A stretch of 53,108 bases of DNA, taken from positions 1 to 53,108 of the forward strand of contig UBMI01000016.1 in the NCBI GenBank assembly GCA_900466475.1, written 5' to 3'. This stretch comes from Hyphomicrobiales bacterium. GTDB lineage: Bacteria > Pseudomonadota > Alphaproteobacteria > Rhizobiales > Rhizobiaceae. Positions 17,003 to 25,449 of the stretch are shown in pieces (within the stretch, counting starts at the first letter, position 1; each line of letters opens with the position of its first letter). The notes below the pieces were generated by a model. That model was given only the letters and a program-made list of their open reading frames with translations, was not told the origin of the DNA and searched no databases. Both the position numbers and the translations under genes were made by a program.

Positions 17003-19306
17003 ATGAGCGAAGCAGCACAGGCACGGTACCGGGTTGGCGGCATGGATTGCGCCGCCTGCGCAACAAAGATCGATACGGCCGTCAGGCGCGTGCCCGGCGT
17101 CGAAGACGTCTCCGTATCGGTGACGGCGGGCACGATGATGGTGCGCCACGATGGCAGCAGCGATCTCAAGGCGATCGAAAAAAAGGTGACCGGCCTCGGC
17201 TATTCGGTTGCTCCGCTCACGGGCAAGGCCCCTGTCCGGGAAAGCAAGACCGATCATGATCATGCGAATCACGACCACGATCATGACCACGGGCATGATC
17301 ATGATCACCATGGTCATGATCATGATGATCACGACCACGAAGGTCACGACCACGATCATGCTGGTCATGATCACGCCGATCACGGGCATTCGCATGGCGC
17401 CGAGGAAGTCGAGGGGTTGCACGGCCATGATCATGGGCCGATGACCGGTCCCTGGTGGCAGAGCAAGAAGGGCCGATTGACGATCCTTTCGGGACTTGCA
17501 CTCGTCGTTGCCTATGTCGTGGGCCACCTGGTGCCTTCGGTTGCTCCGTATGCTTTCATCATCGCCATGCTGGTGGGGCTGGTGCCGATCGCGCGCCGCG
17601 CGGTCATGGCCGCACTTTCCGGCACGCCCTTTTCCATCGAAATGCTGATGACGATTGCCGCTGTTGGCGCGGTCATCATCAATGCCGGTGAAGAGGCAGC
17701 GACGGTCGTGTTCCTGTTCCTCGTCGGCGAATTGCTGGAAGGGGTTGCCGCCGGCAAGGCGCGCGCCAGCATCCAGTCGCTGACGACGCTGGTGCCGAAG
17801 AACGCACTGCTCGAGGCGGCTGGCGAAGTGAAGGAAGTGCCGGCCGAGACGCTTGCGGTCGGTTCCATCATTCTCGTGCGGCCGGGAGACCGGATTTCCG
17901 CCGACGGCACCATTCTTTCCGGTGAAAGCGCGATCGACGAGGCGCCGGTGACGGGCGAAAGCACGCCGGTGCGCAAGGGCGCAGGCGAAACGGTGTTCGC
18001 CGGCACGGTGAATGGCGACGCTGCATTGCGCGTCCGTGTCACGGCAGCTGCCGAGGACAACACGATTGCCCGCGTCGTCAAGCTGGTGGAGGAAGCCCAG
18101 GAATCGAAGGCGCCGACGGAACGCTTCATCGACCGTTTCTCCCGCTACTATACGCCTGGTGTTGTCGTCGTGGCGGCCCTGGTCGCCGTTCTGCCGCCGC
18201 TGCTGACGGGCGGAGCATGGGGCGAATGGATCTACAAGGGACTCGCGATCCTTTTGATCGGCTGCCCCTGCGCGCTGGTCATTTCCACGCCGGCAGCGAT
18301 TGCCGCCTCGCTTTCGGCGGGCGCGCGCCGCGGTCTGCTGATGAAGGGCGGGGCGGTTCTGGAATCGCTCGGCAAGGTGACGGCCGTTGCCTTCGACAAG
18401 ACAGGCACGCTGACCGAAGGCAAGCCGCAGGTCACGGATATCATCGCCTATGGGCGCTCGGAGGCTGAGGTGCTTTCGCGCGCTGCCGTTCTAGAGCAGG
18501 GCTCCAGCCATCCGCTGGCGCTGGCGATCCTCAACCGTGCCAAGGCCGATGCCGTGCCCGTGCCGCCCGCTTTCGAAGTGGAAGCATTGCCCGGCAAGGG
18601 CATGACCGGGAAGGTGGGTGGGGAGACGCTCGATCTGCTGTCGCCGCCGGCCGCGCGCGAGCGCGGGGCGCTGAATGCCGAACAGGATGAGCGGGTCGCG
18701 GCGCTGAATGGCGCGGGCAAGAGCGTCTCGGTCCTGCTCATCAATGGTGTCGCCGCCGGTCTCATCGCCATGCGCGACGAGCCACGCGACGACGCCAAGA
18801 GCGGGCTTGCGACGCTGAAGGCGGCAGGCGTGCGCGCCATCATGTTGACCGGCGACAACAAGCGCACGGCAGCAGCCGTTGCCGGTGACCTCGGCATCGA
18901 CTGGCGCGGCGAGTTGCTGCCGCAGGACAAGCAGCGCATTGTTGGCGAATTGAAGAAGGAAGGATTGTTCGTTGCCAAGGTCGGTGACGGCATCAATGAT
19001 GCGCCGGCACTTGCTGCAGCCGATGTCGGCATCGCCATGGGCGGCGGCACCGACGTCGCGCTGGAAACGGCGGATGCGGCAGTACTGCATGGGCGTGTCG
19101 GCGACGTTGCCCGCATGATCGACCTTTCGAAGCGTACGATGCGCAATATCTTCCAGAACATCACCATCGCGCTCGGGCTGAAGGCCGTGTTCCTGGTCAC
19201 CACTATCGTCGGCATTACCGGCCTGTGGCCGGCGATCCTCGCGGATACTGGTGCGACCGTGCTGGTGACGATGAATGCACTTCGCCTTCTTCGCATAAGG
19301 ATATAA
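17003..19306 (+). CDS. Zn2+/Cd2+/Pb2+-exporting P1B-type ATPase (ZntA/CadA-like) with long His-rich loop
   Basis: A 767-residue heavy-metal efflux pump of the inner membrane. Domain order: an HMA domain with GMDCAAC (C16, C19), then a His/Asp-rich stretch at about residues 82-140 with roughly 22 histidines. TM segments follow, with an actuator loop containing the TGES motif (VTGESTPV). The metal-site motif is CPC (C421-P422-C423), the phosphorylated aspartate lies in DKTGTLTEG (D465), the HP motif in SSHPLA and the hinge in GDGINDAPALAAADVGIAMG. CPC with a divergent ZntR-like regulator points to divalent Zn/Cd/Pb export. The His-rich insert may buffer or sense metal. Expressed from the divergent MerR promoter. 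Confidence 0.95.
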   Translation: MSEAAQARYRVGGMDCAACATKIDTAVRRVPGVEDVSVSVTAGTMMVRHDGSSDLKAIEKKVTGLGYSVAPLTGKAPVRESKTDHDHANHDHDHDHGHDHDHHGHDHDDHDHEGHDHDHAGHDHADHGHSHGAEEVEGLHGHDHGPMTGPWWQSKKGRLTILSGLALVVAYVVGHLVPSVAPYAFIIAMLVGLVPIARRAVMAALSGTPFSIEMLMTIAAVGAVIINAGEEAATVVFLFLVGELLEGVAAGKARASIQSLTTLVPKNALLEAAGEVKEVPAETLAVGSIILVRPGDRISADGTILSGESAIDEAPVTGESTPVRKGAGETVFAGTVNGDAALRVRVTAAAEDNTIARVVKLVEEAQESKAPTERFIDRFSRYYTPGVVVVAALVAVLPPLLTGGAWGEWIYKGLAILLIGCPCALVISTPAAIAASLSAGARRGLLMKGGAVLESLGKVTAVAFDKTGTLTEGKPQVTDIIAYGRSEAEVLSRAAVLEQGSSHPLALAILNRAKADAVPVPPAFEVEALPGKGMTGKVGGETLDLLSPPAARERGALNAEQDERVAALNGAGKSVSVLLINGVAAGLIAMRDEPRDDAKSGLATLKAAGVRAIMLTGDNKRTAAAVAGDLGIDWRGELLPQDKQRIVGELKKEGLFVAKVGDGINDAPALAAADVGIAMGGGTDVALETADAAVLHGRVGDVARMIDLSKRTMRNIFQNITIALGLKAVFLVTTIVGITGLWPAILADTGATVLVTMNALRLLRIRI
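17253..17397 (+). repeat. in-frame CAY-rich low-complexity repeat encoding a His/Asp tract
   Basis: The DNA consists of tandem CATGATCAT/CACGACCAC-like words encoding alternating His and Asp with Gly. It is part of the ATPase gene, not a CRISPR or mobile element. Alternating use of CAT/CAC and GAT/GAC codons suggests selection on the protein rather than recent slippage. Length variation between strains would be expected. Confidence 0.75.
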
Positions 19307-19369
19307 AGATTTCTTTATGTCATCTTGACGATCCGGTGCGACAGGTGCATGCTTGTCGCATCGTGGTTC

Positions 19370-19572
19370 TCTGGATCTGACGATCCTGAGCTAAGAGGGA
19401 ATTCGGTGAGGCTAACGCCAAGACCGAAGCTGCCCCCGCAACTGTAAGCGGATAGACACCGTCCTTCGACGTCACTGGGAAGACGCCTGGGAAGACTGGA
19501 TGGTGTTGAAGACCCGCAAGCCAGGAGACCTGCCGCGATAGATAACGTCCACGGGCGGGGTGTCCCGGTGTG
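19370..19572 (+). ncRNA. cobalamin (AdoCbl) riboswitch upstream of metE
   Basis: Conserved elements of the cobalamin aptamer appear in order: AGAGGGAATTCGGTGAGGC (from 19394), GCTGCCCCCGCAACTGTAAG (from 19429), and the B12 box AGCCAGGAGACCTGCC (19519-19534). The last is followed by CACGGGCGGGGTGTC near 19550. The element lies in the 352-bp gap before metE. Cobalamin binding is expected to shut off the B12-independent methionine synthase. A hairpin at 19631-19656 that includes the metE ribosome-binding site is the probable expression platform. Confidence 0.95.
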
Positions 19573-19630
19573 CCGCTTTGCGCGAGACGGCACGTCTGTA
19601 GCCACACCTCGTCGATGCGTTGCGCCTGAG

Positions 19631-19656
19631 CCTTGCCCATAACCTTCGGGGTAAGG
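19631..19656 (+). promoter_or_regulatory. putative ribosome-site-sequestering hairpin of the metE leader
   Basis: CCTTGCCC (19631-19638) pairs with GGGTAAGG (19649-19656): eight pairs, one of them G:U, with a 10-nt loop. The 3' arm contains most of the metE Shine-Dalgarno (TAAGGA), directly before the ATG at 19659. It fits a translation-off structure controlled by the upstream cobalamin aptamer. Confidence 0.6.
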
Positions 19657-19658
19657 AA

Positions 19659-21983
19659 ATGACCATCAAGACTGCAAATCTCGGCTTTCCCAGGATCGGA
19701 AAGCATCGCGAACTCAAATTCGCACTTGAAAGCTATTGGGCCGACAGGTCCAATGCCGGCGTGCTTCTCGATGTCGGCAAGCGGCTGCGGGCGCAAAACT
19801 GGGCCCTGCAGAAAGAGAAGGGGATCGATATCATCCCCTCCAATGATTTCTCGTTCTATGACCATGTGCTCGACACGACTGTCATGGTCGGCGCCATACC
19901 TTCGGCCTATGGCTGGAAGGGCGGGCCTGTTGCACTCGATACCTATTTCGCGATGGCGCGCGGCTCGACCGGCGAAGAGGCGCATGCCGATTGCGGCCAC
20001 CAGCATCACCACGGTCATGGCGTGCCAGCGCTGGAAATGACCAAGTGGTTCGACACAAACTACCACTACATGGTGCCGGAACTCGGTCCCGATCAATTCT
20101 TCGCGCTGACCGCAAACAGGCCGCTCGATGCCTTCATCGAGGCGAAGACGCTCGGAATCCACACACGGCCAGTCATCCTCGGCCCTGTCACCTTCCTGAA
20201 ACTCGCCAAGGGAACCGAGGAAGGTTTTGCACCGATCAGCCTGCTTGAACGCCTGTTGCCCGTTTACGCGCGGGTGCTTGCGGAACTGAGCGCTGCCGGT
20301 GCCGACTGGGTGCAGATCGACGAACCATGCCTGGTGCTGGATCTCTCAGGGGAAGAGCAGGCAGCACTGAAGCATGCCTATCATGCGCTGCACGAGCTGG
20401 TGCCGAACCTCAAGATCATGCTCGCCACCTATTTCGGCAATATAGGCGACAACCTGCCGATGGTGCTCGCGTTGCCGGTTTCCGGCCTGCATGTCGATCT
20501 CGTTCGTGCTCCGCAGCAGATTGATTCGCTTCTCAAAGCGCCTGCCGACCTGACATTGTCGCTCGGCATCATCGACGGACGCAATATCTGGAGGGCGGAC
20601 CTTGCCGCGATCCTGAAAAAGATCGAGCCGCTGGTTCAGCGCTTCGGTGCGGATCGGATGCAGATCGCGCCGTCCTGCTCGCTGCTGCATGTGCCGATCG
20701 ACCTGGATCTGGAAACCGGACTGGATGAGGAACTGACGTCGTGGCTCGCTTTCGCCACCCAGAAACTCGATGAACTCTCGGCTCTCGGCAGTTCCGGCGG
20801 GGCTTATCAAGTAATTGCTGCAGCCTCTCAGGCCGTTGCCTCTCGAGCGGCTTCTCCACGTGTGCATGATCTCAAAGTCAGGCAGCGGGTCGCGGCAATC
20901 GATGAGACGATGATGACGCGGAGCAGCGGTTTTGCCGAGCGGAGCAGCCTGCAGGAGCGCAAGCTTCGCCTGCCGCTCTTCCCGACAACGACGATCGGCT
21001 CTTTCCCGCAGACATCCAATGTGCGCAAGTCCCGCTCGGCCTTCGCAAAGGGTACGATCAGCGAGGCGGACTACGATGCGTTCCTGAAAAAGGAGACCGA
21101 AGCGGCGATCCGCTGGCAGGAGGAAATCGGCCTCGACGTGCTCGTCCACGGGGAATTCGAGCGCAACGACATGGTGCAGTATTTCGGTGAGCAGCTTTCC
21201 GGTTTCGCCTTTACGCAACATGCCTGGGTGCAGAGCTACGGTTCACGCTATGTCCGCCCGCCTATCATCTTCGGCGATGTCTCTCGGCCGAAGCCGATGA
21301 CAGTCGAGTGGTGGCGCTACGCGCAGTCGCTGACGGAAAAGCCGGTCAAGGGCATGCTTACCGGACCGGTGACGATCCTCAACTGGTCCTTCGTGCGTGA
21401 TGATCTTTCTCGCGCCGATGTCAGCCGGCAGATCGCTCTGGCGATCCGCGACGAAGTGCTCGATCTCGAAAAGGCGGGTGCTGCGATGATCCAGATCGAC
21501 GAGGCCGCTCTCCGCGAGGGTCTGCCATTGCGCAAGGCCGACTGGAAGACCTATCTCGACTGGGCGGTTGAGAGTTTTCGCCTCTGCGCATCCGGTGTTT
21601 CCGACGAGACGCAGATCCATACGCATATGTGCTATTCGGAGTTCAACCAGATCATCGATGCCATCGCCGCGATGGATGCCGATGTGATCTCCATCGAAAC
21701 CTCGCGGTCGAAGATGGAACTTCTGGAAGCCTTCCGCAGCTACAAATACCCGAACGAGATCGGCCCCGGCGTCTACGACATCCATTCGCCACGCGTTCCG
21801 GATGTTGCTGAGATGACCGAGCTCCTCACGCTGGCGCGGAAACGTCTGACGGACGGGCAGCTCTGGATCAATCCGGATTGCGGATTGAAGACACGCAAGT
21901 GGGAAGAGGTTCGCCCGGCACTCGTCAACATGGTTGCCGCCGCTCGGCAGTTGCGTAATGCCGCAGCGCCGACACGCGCCTGA
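19659..21983 (+). CDS. metE: cobalamin-independent methionine synthase (MetE)
   Basis: A 774-residue enzyme, 5-methyltetrahydropteroyltriglutamate-homocysteine methyltransferase, that performs the last step of methionine synthesis without B12. It has the two MetE barrels: an N-terminal half starting TANLGFPRIGKHRELKFALE and a C-terminal half with TTTIGSFPQTSNVRK and HGEFERNDMVQYFGEQL. The zinc-ligand region is visible as IHTHMCYSEF and NPDCGLKTRKW. Residues about 108-120 form a His-rich insertion (HADCGHQHHHGHG) just before the conserved EMTKWFDTNYHY, not usual in E. coli MetE. ATG 19659 is the family start; a further in-frame ATG at 19620 lies in the leader. Controlled by the cobalamin riboswitch upstream. 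Confidence 0.97.
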   Translation: MTIKTANLGFPRIGKHRELKFALESYWADRSNAGVLLDVGKRLRAQNWALQKEKGIDIIPSNDFSFYDHVLDTTVMVGAIPSAYGWKGGPVALDTYFAMARGSTGEEAHADCGHQHHHGHGVPALEMTKWFDTNYHYMVPELGPDQFFALTANRPLDAFIEAKTLGIHTRPVILGPVTFLKLAKGTEEGFAPISLLERLLPVYARVLAELSAAGADWVQIDEPCLVLDLSGEEQAALKHAYHALHELVPNLKIMLATYFGNIGDNLPMVLALPVSGLHVDLVRAPQQIDSLLKAPADLTLSLGIIDGRNIWRADLAAILKKIEPLVQRFGADRMQIAPSCSLLHVPIDLDLETGLDEELTSWLAFATQKLDELSALGSSGGAYQVIAAASQAVASRAASPRVHDLKVRQRVAAIDETMMTRSSGFAERSSLQERKLRLPLFPTTTIGSFPQTSNVRKSRSAFAKGTISEADYDAFLKKETEAAIRWQEEIGLDVLVHGEFERNDMVQYFGEQLSGFAFTQHAWVQSYGSRYVRPPIIFGDVSRPKPMTVEWWRYAQSLTEKPVKGMLTGPVTILNWSFVRDDLSRADVSRQIALAIRDEVLDLEKAGAAMIQIDEAALREGLPLRKADWKTYLDWAVESFRLCASGVSDETQIHTHMCYSEFNQIIDAIAAMDADVISIETSRSKMELLEAFRSYKYPNEIGPGVYDIHSPRVPDVAEMTELLTLARKRLTDGQLWINPDCGLKTRKWEEVRPALVNMVAAARQLRNAAAPTRA

Positions 21984-22002
21984 GCGCCTAATCGATTCCT
22001 GG

Positions 22003-22025
22003 AGAGCCGGCTATAGGCCGGCTCT
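22003..22025 (+). terminator. stem-loop after metE
   Basis: AGAGCCGGC (22003-22011) and GCCGGCTCT (22017-22025) form a perfect 9-bp stem with loop TATAG, 19 nt after the metE stop. Only a short pyrimidine run (TCCC) follows, so it is a weak or Rho-assisted terminator. Confidence 0.6.
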
Positions 22026-22179
22026 TCCCAATGCTGCCTTCTCCACAAGCTGCTTTCGTTAACCATTCATTAACCACGTCTTTGACAGGAATGCAGCGAT
22101 TTCAAACATGCCGTAACGCGATGCACAAACCATCCGTTGACGCAAACAGGGATTCGAGTACTATATCTAGTGTTCAAGG

Positions 22180-22406
22180 TTCCTTCGATTCGTGAGGGTC
22201 GGGGGCTAAGATGGGAATACGGTGCGTTTCGCCATGACGGCGCGACAAAGCCGGAGCTGCCCCCGCAACTGTAAGCGGCGAGCAACTGTCCGATTTCAGG
22301 TCACTGAGGCATGAAGCTTTGGGAAGGCTGGGGGCAGGGTGCTTCGACCCGCGAGCCAGGAGACCTGCCTTGAACGAGGTATCCACGGGCGGGGTGTCCG
22401 GAAGGT
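22180..22406 (+). ncRNA. cobalamin riboswitch upstream of nrdHIEF
   Basis: The aptamer words repeat those of the metE leader: GCTAAGATGGGAATACGGTG (from 22205), AGCTGCCCCCGCAACTGTAA (from 22256), and the B12 box AGCCAGGAGACCTGCC (22354-22369), followed by CACGGGCGGGGTGTCC. CCTTC (22182-22186) and GAAGG (22401-22405) can close the outer stem. It lies in the 666-bp gap between metE and nrdH, which otherwise holds the metE terminator. The expected effect is repression of the B12-independent ribonucleotide reductase when cobalamin is plentiful. Confidence 0.95.
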
Positions 22407-22448
22407 CGCGTATACGCAGGCGGATCAAATCCGCGCGTGTTGCGCTGC

Positions 22449-22476
22449 CCCCGAATGTCCGCTGAACACTTCGGGG
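22449..22476 (+). promoter_or_regulatory. hairpin in the nrd leader, possible expression platform
   Basis: CCCCGAA (22449-22455) pairs with TTCGGGG (22470-22476); the loop side can add GT/AC pairs. It is about 45 nt beyond the aptamer and 170 nt before nrdH. No U-run follows. A second stem, CGGACGC (22585-22591) with GCGTCCG (22616-22622), lies closer to nrdH. Either may transmit the riboswitch signal. Confidence 0.4.
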
Positions 22477-22649
22477 TTGAAGTCATGTTGAAAGCATCAA
22501 AACCGCCGCCCGCGCAGATTGTGCGGAGAAGAGTGTTCGGCGTGTAAAGCGCCAACTTTATCAGATCAATACCAAGCGTTGCCTCGGACGCCGCAAGGCG
22601 CCCGATCCCAGTATTGCGTCCGGAATCCATTGACATCACGAGGAACATG

Positions 22650-22871
22650 ATGAGCGTTACCGTTTACAGCAAGCCTGCCTGCGTACAGTGCACCGCTACC
22701 TACCGCGCCCTCGACCGTCTGGGCGTCGACTACCAGATCATCGATATCTCCGAGGACGCCGAGGCGCTCGATCGCGTGCGAGGCATGGGCTACATGCAGG
22801 TTCCGGTCGTCGTTGCCGGCGAGAACCACTGGGCGGGCTTCCGTCCCGATATGATCAGCGCGCTCTCCTGA
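22650..22871 (+). CDS. nrdH: NrdH glutaredoxin-like electron donor for class Ib RNR
   Basis: A 73-residue thiol protein with the NrdH active site CVQC (YSKPACVQCTATYRAL) and the C-terminal WAGFRPDMI typical of NrdH. It passes electrons from thioredoxin reductase to NrdE. It has two adjacent ATG codons (22647 and 22650); the second sits at better spacing from the CGAGGA ribosome site, and the frame remains open upstream to 22614 without homology. It is the first gene of nrdHIEF, under the cobalamin riboswitch, and is 13 bp before nrdI. Confidence 0.95.
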   Translation: MSVTVYSKPACVQCTATYRALDRLGVDYQIIDISEDAEALDRVRGMGYMQVPVVVAGENHWAGFRPDMISALS

Positions 22872-22884
22872 TCGGAGAAAAGCG

Positions 22885-23286
22885 ATGGGCCTGATCGTCT
22901 ATTATTCCAGCCGGTCCGAAAATACCCATCGTTTCGTCGAGAGGCTGGGACTGCGCGCGGCGCGCATTCCCGTCGGAGCTGAAGACATCCACATTCGCGA
23001 ACCCTATGTGCTGATCTCGCCCACCTATTGTGGCGATGGCGGAAAAGGGGCCGTGCCCAAGCAGGTGATCCGTTTCCTCAACGATGCGGAAAACCGCTCC
23101 AACATCCGCGGCGTCATTGCTGCGGGCAACAGCAATTTCGGCGAGACCTACGGGCTTGCCGGCGACGTGATCTCGCAAAAATGCCAGGTGCCTTACCTCT
23201 ACCGGTTCGAGCTCCTGGGGACTGCCGAGGATGTCGCCAATGTCAAAGACGGGATGGGACGATTTTGGACACGGGGACAAATCTGA
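22885..23286 (+). CDS. nrdI: NrdI flavodoxin-like RNR cofactor-assembly protein
   Basis: A 133-residue FMN-binding protein that helps generate the Mn(III)2-tyrosyl radical in NrdF. The flavin-binding N-terminus is LIVYYSSRSENTHRFVERLG, followed by VLISPTYCGDGGKGAVPKQVIRFL and GVIAAGNSNFGETYGLAGD, all characteristic. Length matches the family (about 130-150). Its 3' end overlaps the proposed nrdE start by 22 bp, so translation is probably coupled. Confidence 0.95.
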   Translation: MGLIVYYSSRSENTHRFVERLGLRAARIPVGAEDIHIREPYVLISPTYCGDGGKGAVPKQVIRFLNDAENRSNIRGVIAAGNSNFGETYGLAGDVISQKCQVPYLYRFELLGTAEDVANVKDGMGRFWTRGQI

Positions 23287-25433
23287 CGCGGGATGCGGGC
23301 GTCAAGCCGCTCAAGGCCGTGGAAGCGCTGGATTATCACGCGCTGAACGCGATGCTGAACCTCTATGACGATGAGGGCAAGATCCAGCTCGACAAGGACC
23401 GCATGGCGGCCAAGCAATATTTCCTGCAGCATGTGAACCAGAACACGGTGTTCTTCCATAATCTCAGGGAGAAGCTCGATTATCTGGTGACTGAAGGCTA
23501 TTACGAGCAGGAAGTGCTCGACCAGTATTCCTTCAACTTCGTCCGCGACCTGTTCGACGAAGCCTATGCCAAGAAGTTCCGGTTCCCGACCTTCCTCGGC
23601 GCCTTCAAATATTACACCAGCTACACGCTGAAGACCTTCGACGGAAAGCGCTACCTGGAGCGCTATGAAGACCGTATCTGCATGGTGGCACTCGCGCTTG
23701 CCAGAGGCAATGAACAGCTTGCCCGCGATCTGATGGAAGAGATCATCTCCGGCCGTTTCCAGCCGGCAACGCCAACCTTCCTCAATGCCGGCAAGAAGCA
23801 GCGCGGCGAACTCGTCTCCTGCTTCCTGCTGCGTGTCGAAGACAATATGGAATCGATCGGCCGCTCCATCAATTCGGCGCTGCAACTGTCCAAGCGCGGC
23901 GGTGGCGTTGCGCTGTCCTTGACGAACATCCGCGAGGCCGGTGCGCCGATCAAGCAGATCGAAAACCAGTCTTCCGGCATCATTCCCGTCATGAAGCTGC
24001 TGGAAGACTCGTTCTCCTACGCCAACCAGCTTGGTGCACGGCAGGGGGCAGGTGCCGTCTATCTCAACGCGCACCACCCCGATATCATGCGCTTCCTCGA
24101 TACAAAGCGCGAAAATGCCGATGAGAAGATCCGCATCAAGACGCTATCGCTCGGCGTCGTCGTGCCTGACATCACCTTCGAGCTCGCCAAGAACAATGAG
24201 GATATGTACCTCTTCTCGCCCTATGACGTGGAGCGGGTCTATGGCGTCCCGTTCACCGAGATATCGGTGACGGAAAAGTATCGCGAGATGGTGGCGGATG
24301 CCCGTATCACCAAGAAGAAGATCAAGGCCCGCGAATTCTTCCAGGTGATTGCCGAAATCCAGTTCGAGAGCGGTTATCCCTACATCATGTTCGAAGACAC
24401 GGTGAACCGCGCAAACCCGATTGCCGGCCGCATCAGCATGAGCAACCTCTGCTCGGAAATCCTGCAGGTCAGTGAAGCGAGCGAGTTCAACGACGACCTT
24501 TCCTACAAGACGATGGGCAAGGATATTTCCTGCAATCTCGGCTCGCTGAATATCGCCATGGCGATGGATTCATCCGATTTCGGCAAGACGATCGAAACCT
24601 CGATCCGCGCGCTGACGGCCGTTTCCGACATGAGCCATATCTCTTCGGTGCCTTCGATCGAGAAGGGCAATGACGATAGCCACGCGATCGGCTTGGGACA
24701 GATGAACCTGCATGGCTATCTTGCCCGCGAGCGCATCCACTATGGTTCCGAAGAAGGCGTCGATTTCACCAATATCTATTTCTACACGGTGACCTATCAC
24801 GCTCTGCGTGCTTCCAACCGCCTGGCGGTCGAGCATGGCGCAAGTTTCAAGGGCTTCGAGAATTCGAAATATGCCTCAGGTGACTATTTCGACAAATATA
24901 CCGGGCAGGAGTGGAAGCCGGCGACCGAGAAGGTGCAGGCGCTGTTCGACGATGCCGGCATTCATATCCCGACGCAGGAAGACTGGCTGGAATTGAAGAA
25001 GGTCGTCATGTCCTCCGGGCTCTATAACCAGAACCTGCAGGCGGTGCCGCCGACGGGCTCGATCTCCTACATCAATCACTCCACCTCCTCGATCCACCCG
25101 ATCGTCTCGAAGATCGAGATCCGCAAGGAAGGCAAAATCGGCCGCGTCTATTATCCGGCACCGTTCATGACCAACGACAACCTCGACTATTACGAAGATG
25201 CGTACGAGATCGGCGCGGAAAAGATCATTGATACCTATGCGGCTGCCACCCAGCATGTCGACCAGGGCCTGTCGCTGACGCTGTTCTTCCGCGACACGGC
25301 AACGACGCGCGACATCAACCGCGCCCAGATCCATGCCTGGAAGAAGGGCATCAAGACGATCTATTACATCCGTCTTCGCCAGATGGCGCTATCCGGCACC
25401 GAGGTGCAGGGCTGCGTCTCCTGCACGCTATAA
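23265..25433 (+). CDS. nrdE: class Ib ribonucleoside-diphosphate reductase, alpha subunit NrdE
   Basis: A 722-residue large subunit reducing ribonucleoside diphosphates. It lacks an N-terminal ATP-cone, as expected for class Ib. Signatures include GRFQPATPTFLNAGKKQRGELVSCFLL (redox Cys), SKRGGGVALSLTNIRE, the active-site block SNLCSEIL, NLGSLNIAMAM and the C-terminal GCVSCTL carrying the swinging-arm cysteines. No ATG fits the conserved N-terminus; the TTG at 23265 (reads M-DTGTNLTRDAGVKPL) lies 5 nt after GGGATGGGA and starts inside the nrdI 3' end. The GAT/GTG alternatives downstream would truncate the protein. Part of the nrdHIEF operon under cobalamin control. Confidence 0.93.
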   Translation: MDTGTNLTRDAGVKPLKAVEALDYHALNAMLNLYDDEGKIQLDKDRMAAKQYFLQHVNQNTVFFHNLREKLDYLVTEGYYEQEVLDQYSFNFVRDLFDEAYAKKFRFPTFLGAFKYYTSYTLKTFDGKRYLERYEDRICMVALALARGNEQLARDLMEEIISGRFQPATPTFLNAGKKQRGELVSCFLLRVEDNMESIGRSINSALQLSKRGGGVALSLTNIREAGAPIKQIENQSSGIIPVMKLLEDSFSYANQLGARQGAGAVYLNAHHPDIMRFLDTKRENADEKIRIKTLSLGVVVPDITFELAKNNEDMYLFSPYDVERVYGVPFTEISVTEKYREMVADARITKKKIKAREFFQVIAEIQFESGYPYIMFEDTVNRANPIAGRISMSNLCSEILQVSEASEFNDDLSYKTMGKDISCNLGSLNIAMAMDSSDFGKTIETSIRALTAVSDMSHISSVPSIEKGNDDSHAIGLGQMNLHGYLARERIHYGSEEGVDFTNIYFYTVTYHALRASNRLAVEHGASFKGFENSKYASGDYFDKYTGQEWKPATEKVQALFDDAGIHIPTQEDWLELKKVVMSSGLYNQNLQAVPPTGSISYINHSTSSIHPIVSKIEIRKEGKIGRVYYPAPFMTNDNLDYYEDAYEIGAEKIIDTYAAATQHVDQGLSLTLFFRDTATTRDINRAQIHAWKKGIKTIYYIRLRQMALSGTEVQGCVSCTL

Positions 25434-25449
25434 CCGACCGGAGAAAACC

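Noticed and set aside
17253..17397. Tandem-repeat appearance suggestive of a CRISPR-like or minisatellite array
   Set aside because: It is in frame within the ATPase gene and encodes a His/Asp tract; there are no regular repeats separated by unique spacers.
22485..22547. 20-codon open frame in the nrd leader (begins MLKASKPPPA)
   Set aside because: Too short and with only a weak ribosome site; no sign of conservation can be judged here. It might be a leader peptide, but the riboswitch suffices to explain the leader.
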